Shown in pieces: positions 61,902-64,000 of a stretch of DNA of 64,000 nucleotides. The DNA comes from Hyphodiscus hymeniophilus (lineage: Eukaryota; Ascomycota; Leotiomycetes; Helotiales; Hyphodiscaceae): the NCBI GenBank assembly GCA_016508695.1, contig VNKQ01000008.1, positions 558,001 to 622,000 on the forward strand. The letters run 5' to 3'. How positions within the stretch are numbered: position 1 is the stretch's first letter; every line of letters begins with the position of its first letter. Both the position numbers and the translations under genes were made by a program. The notes below the pieces were generated by a model. It was not told the origin of the DNA. It searched no databases and saw only the letters and a program-made list of their open reading frames with translations.

Positions 61902-62243
61902 CCATATTTTAGTCCCTCAATGACTCCCACATCTGGACCACCACCTTTCATAGTCTATTCTGTCGACCCAGTGACTTATGGAGTCATGGATGTCGAGACT
62001 TACGTCGCAGACATATCCGGTCCGATTTAACAGACAGAGCCAGTATGGCAAAAGTACTACTCCGCCAAAGAGACCTACGGCCCTGTTGTCAATCTGCCCA
62101 TCGAGATTCTGCTGCCGAGCTGACTCCAGCCTTTTGGGACAACGTCACAACAGTGTTCATGAACAATGATTCTGCTGTTTCTGCATTCAATGATTATAAT
62201 CCGCAAGAGCCAATCATACGCTGTCAGTCAGTGTACTGGTGAT
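61902..62243 (+). pseudogene. Relic of an acid-sphingomyelinase-like phosphodiesterase
   Basis: A + strand frame reads P-Y-F-S-P-S-M-T-P-T-S-G-P-P-P-F-I-V-Y-S, then V-D-P-V-T-Y-G-V-M-D-V-E-T-Y-V-A-D-I, hits TAA at 62028, continues in frame with V-W-Q-K-Y-Y-S-A-K-E-T-Y-G-P-V, then needs a +1 shift for A-E-L-T-P-A-F-W-D-N-V-T-T-V-F. The blocks P-S-M-T-P, Y-Y-S-A-K-E-T-Y-G and L-T-P-A-F-W-x-N-V-T resemble the C-terminal part of secreted fungal sphingomyelin phosphodiesterases. The N-terminal metallophosphatase domain is absent, so only the tail survives. RIP-like TAA, one frameshift and truncation make it dead. The family name rests on recall. Confidence 0.5.
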
Positions 62244-62963
62244 TGCAAAAATGCCTAGATACGCGTCATCAGAGATGCTGAGAGCCAGTATAATTGCGCT
62301 ACAATCAAGCCGGGAATCAGCTTCAAGAAGAGGGATGAGATATTTGCGCATGAGCTTGGAACTGTGGAGACAAGCGTGTGCAACGATTCTCGAGCGAGAC
62401 CTAATCTTGCTAAGATTGGGCTCTAGCAAGGTGTCTTCAAGAAGGCTATCAGGCGTGCTACGAAGGAGTATTGAGGTAATTGAGCTTCGCTGAGAACGAG
62501 GACGGTCTGAAAGGAATGGCCAATTGTTATCAACCACTTACCTGAGATGCTTACAGGCATTGGGGGCTAGTAGAGACATCGCAAGAGTAATAAAACGTTA
62601 TTCTATGATGGCCAGAAATGAATCTTACACTTTTGAAGCAGGAACACAATTAAAGTTGTTCTTCCCATAACCACTACTTGACAGGCTGCTTACGATTTGT
62701 ACGTTTTGCACAAGAGGCTCTTGAGAGCAGATTGAATTTCGTACCGAAGAGAAGAAATCCCCCTAATGTAAACAATTCCATGTAAATCGGTGCGTTGGTA
62801 CTGTAAAGCACCTATGGTATTCATCACTTGAAGGGTTCGAGTTCGTGAAAGTCAAATTTGCGGAGCTGCCGAAATCGCCTTGACATCAGCCAAGCGAAAT
62901 CTGGGGAAAGCTTGACAATGCAACCAGCTCCAACTCTCTAAGGTATCTATTGGACAACGCGCA
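62244..62963. other. Spacer and rhodanese promoter
   Basis: Frames on both strands at 62214-62537 resemble nothing known. No RNA gene seen. Confidence 0.35.
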
Positions 62964-63538
62964 ATGGCAACCTCACGAATTGGAGCTTCTCTACTACTAC
63001 GCGCCTCGAGGGCCTCGCTCCCACGCTCAGCTAGACAAATCAGAGCTCTACCCGTTTCTGCACGACTCGTTACTCCCGCAATCAATGTAGTCCAGTCGAG
63101 ATTCTACTCCCAAGAGCCCAAGCCCAGCAAGATCTACTTCTATCAAGATGTATGCCCTCTCCTCCCTTCCACACCCAGTTGCCGACTCCCACATAGGTAA
63201 AAGACTTTTCCGAAAAGCCCTCCTCGGACAGAATCCTCATCGATACGCGCGAACCCGGCGAGCTTCAAACAACAGGCAACATTCCTGGCTCAGTCAATAT
63301 CCCCGTTACGTCTGCCCCAGATGCTTTTTTCATCACGGCAGAGGAGTTTGAGGATAGGTTTGGGTTTGAGAGGCCGGGAAAGGAGCAGGAGGTTGTGTTT
63401 TATTGCAAATCTGGTGTTAGGAGTAGAGCTGCGGCGGCGCTGGCGAGACAGGCGGGATGGCTGAGTGTGGGTGAGTATCCGGGAAGTTGGTTGGATTGGG
63501 AGAAGAATGGGGGTGTTAAGGAGGGTGGAAGATCGTGA
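62964..63538 (+). CDS. Mitochondrial rhodanese (thiosulfate sulfurtransferase), 175 aa
   Basis: Single-domain rhodanese that moves sulfane sulfur from thiosulfate to acceptors, like yeast Rdl1/Rdl2. Exons 62964-63149 and 63197-63538 join in phase. The first 50 residues are a mitochondrial presequence (M-A-T-S-R-I-G-A-S-L-L-L-R-A-S-R-A-S). The domain starts at I-Y-F-Y-Q-D-V-K-D-F and contains L-I-D-T-R-E-P-G-E, G-N-I-P-G-S-V-N-I-P and the active loop Y-C-K-S-G-V-R-S with catalytic Cys132. It ends Y-P-G-S-W-L-D-W-E-K-N. Length and motif order are normal. It converges with the next gene, 145 bases apart. Confidence 0.9.
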
Positions 63539-63683
63539 TGATGGGGCTGGGATACAGTCTGGGGAGAGAAGCGAAGGATAAGGACCGTAGAATCATAACG
63601 GGTATCATTGACCCTTCCTATTTTACATTGGACTTGTCTAAACCTAGAACCATGCACCAATTCCAAACCTGGTCTGCACCATA

Positions 63684-64000
63684 TCAAAACATGAACATCC
63701 TCGATGGATTATCTCCCTTATCCGCAGGTTCTTTTGATGCCAGACTCCCATGGGCAAAGAACAACATCTTGATAGCAATTGCCAGCCCAGCATGAAGTGC
63801 CACCACGAGAATCAGTAAGAACTTGCTGGTTTGCTTGTCTGTGGCGCTTAGAACAGGATATAGATTCCTCAATAAGAATGTAACGCTGAGCCCAAACCCG
63901 ATACCTACAAACACCCAATTAAGGATTGTAATCGGCGACCAAGAGATTAAGGCAACGGGGATCCAGATCAAATTTGAATACCCATATAAAGCCCAGCACT
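63684..64000 (-). CDS. Yip1-domain Golgi membrane protein, C-terminal part
   Basis: The frame is open from the window edge (64000) to a stop at 63684, so the start lies outside. It encodes about 104 residues with three hydrophobic segments: L-I-W-I-P-V-A-L-I-S-W near the edge, I-L-N-W-V-F-V-G-I-G-F-G-L-S-V, and F-L-L-I-L-V-V-A-L-H-A-G-L-A-I-A-I. Between them is F-L-L-R-N-L-Y-P-V-L-S-A-T-D-K-Q. The pattern of S-V-x-F-L-x-R-x-L-Y-P followed by a helix ending in K-x-L-F-F is that of the last helices of Yip1/Yif1-family proteins, which act with Rab GTPases in ER-Golgi transport. Exact member not determined. Confidence 0.6.
   Translation of the reverse strand, partial: CWALYGYSNLIWIPVALISWSPITILNWVFVGIGFGLSVTFLLRNLYPVLSATDKQTSKFLLILVVALHAGLAIAIKMLFFAHGSLASKEPADKGDNPSRMFMF

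Overview
The window reads as nuclear DNA of a filamentous ascomycete (Pezizomycotina). The protein-coding genes carry several short introns (about 40 to 100 bases, GTRNGT donors, YAG acceptors) and have clear fungal identities: ARG2, vacuolar ATPase subunit e, ARV1, a Gvp36-type BAR protein, ASK1 of the DASH complex, ERG5/CYP61, nuclear-encoded mitochondrial ATP9, a mitochondrial rhodanese and a Yip1-family protein. About half the window is AT-rich, almost free of CpA and TpG, and full of wrecked transposons. That is the footprint of repeat-induced point mutation (RIP), which is typical of this group. I cannot fix the class from sequence alone; Leotiomycetes is a guess.

Layout. 1-10258: RIP-mutated DNA with a 72-base minisatellite, an antisense Gypsy element (3088-9262) and a truncated Copia piece. 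10259-20424: gene island (BAR protein, a broken dehydrogenase, ARG2, V-ATPase e, ARV1). 20425-44642: one nested block in which a Tc1/mariner-type element contains a Gypsy-type LTR element, which in turn contains a Copia element and a small hAT-like MITE. Each level is supported by target-site duplications visible in the sequence. 44643-49607: second gene island with a head-to-head pair coding for the two halves of a dihydroxyacetone-kinase-like enzyme. 49608-52064: another RIP-mutated DNA transposon whose 88-base inverted ends are intact. 52065-64000: continuous gene-bearing DNA (ASK1, a small unknown protein, ERG5, ATP9, a sphingomyelinase-like relic, rhodanese, the end of a Yip1-family gene).

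Most genes are independent housekeeping functions: arginine synthesis, vacuolar acidification, ER sterol homeostasis, kinetochore attachment, ergosterol synthesis and mitochondrial ATP synthesis. The one obvious functional pair is the divergent DhaK/DhaL pair, which shares a 441-base promoter region. The most unusual content is in the nested block: two long RIP-decayed reading frames, divergently oriented, lie between the Gypsy pol gene and its 3' LTR and match no standard retrotransposon gene that I recognise. Exon coordinates were worked out by hand from splice signals and reading frame, and are predictions.
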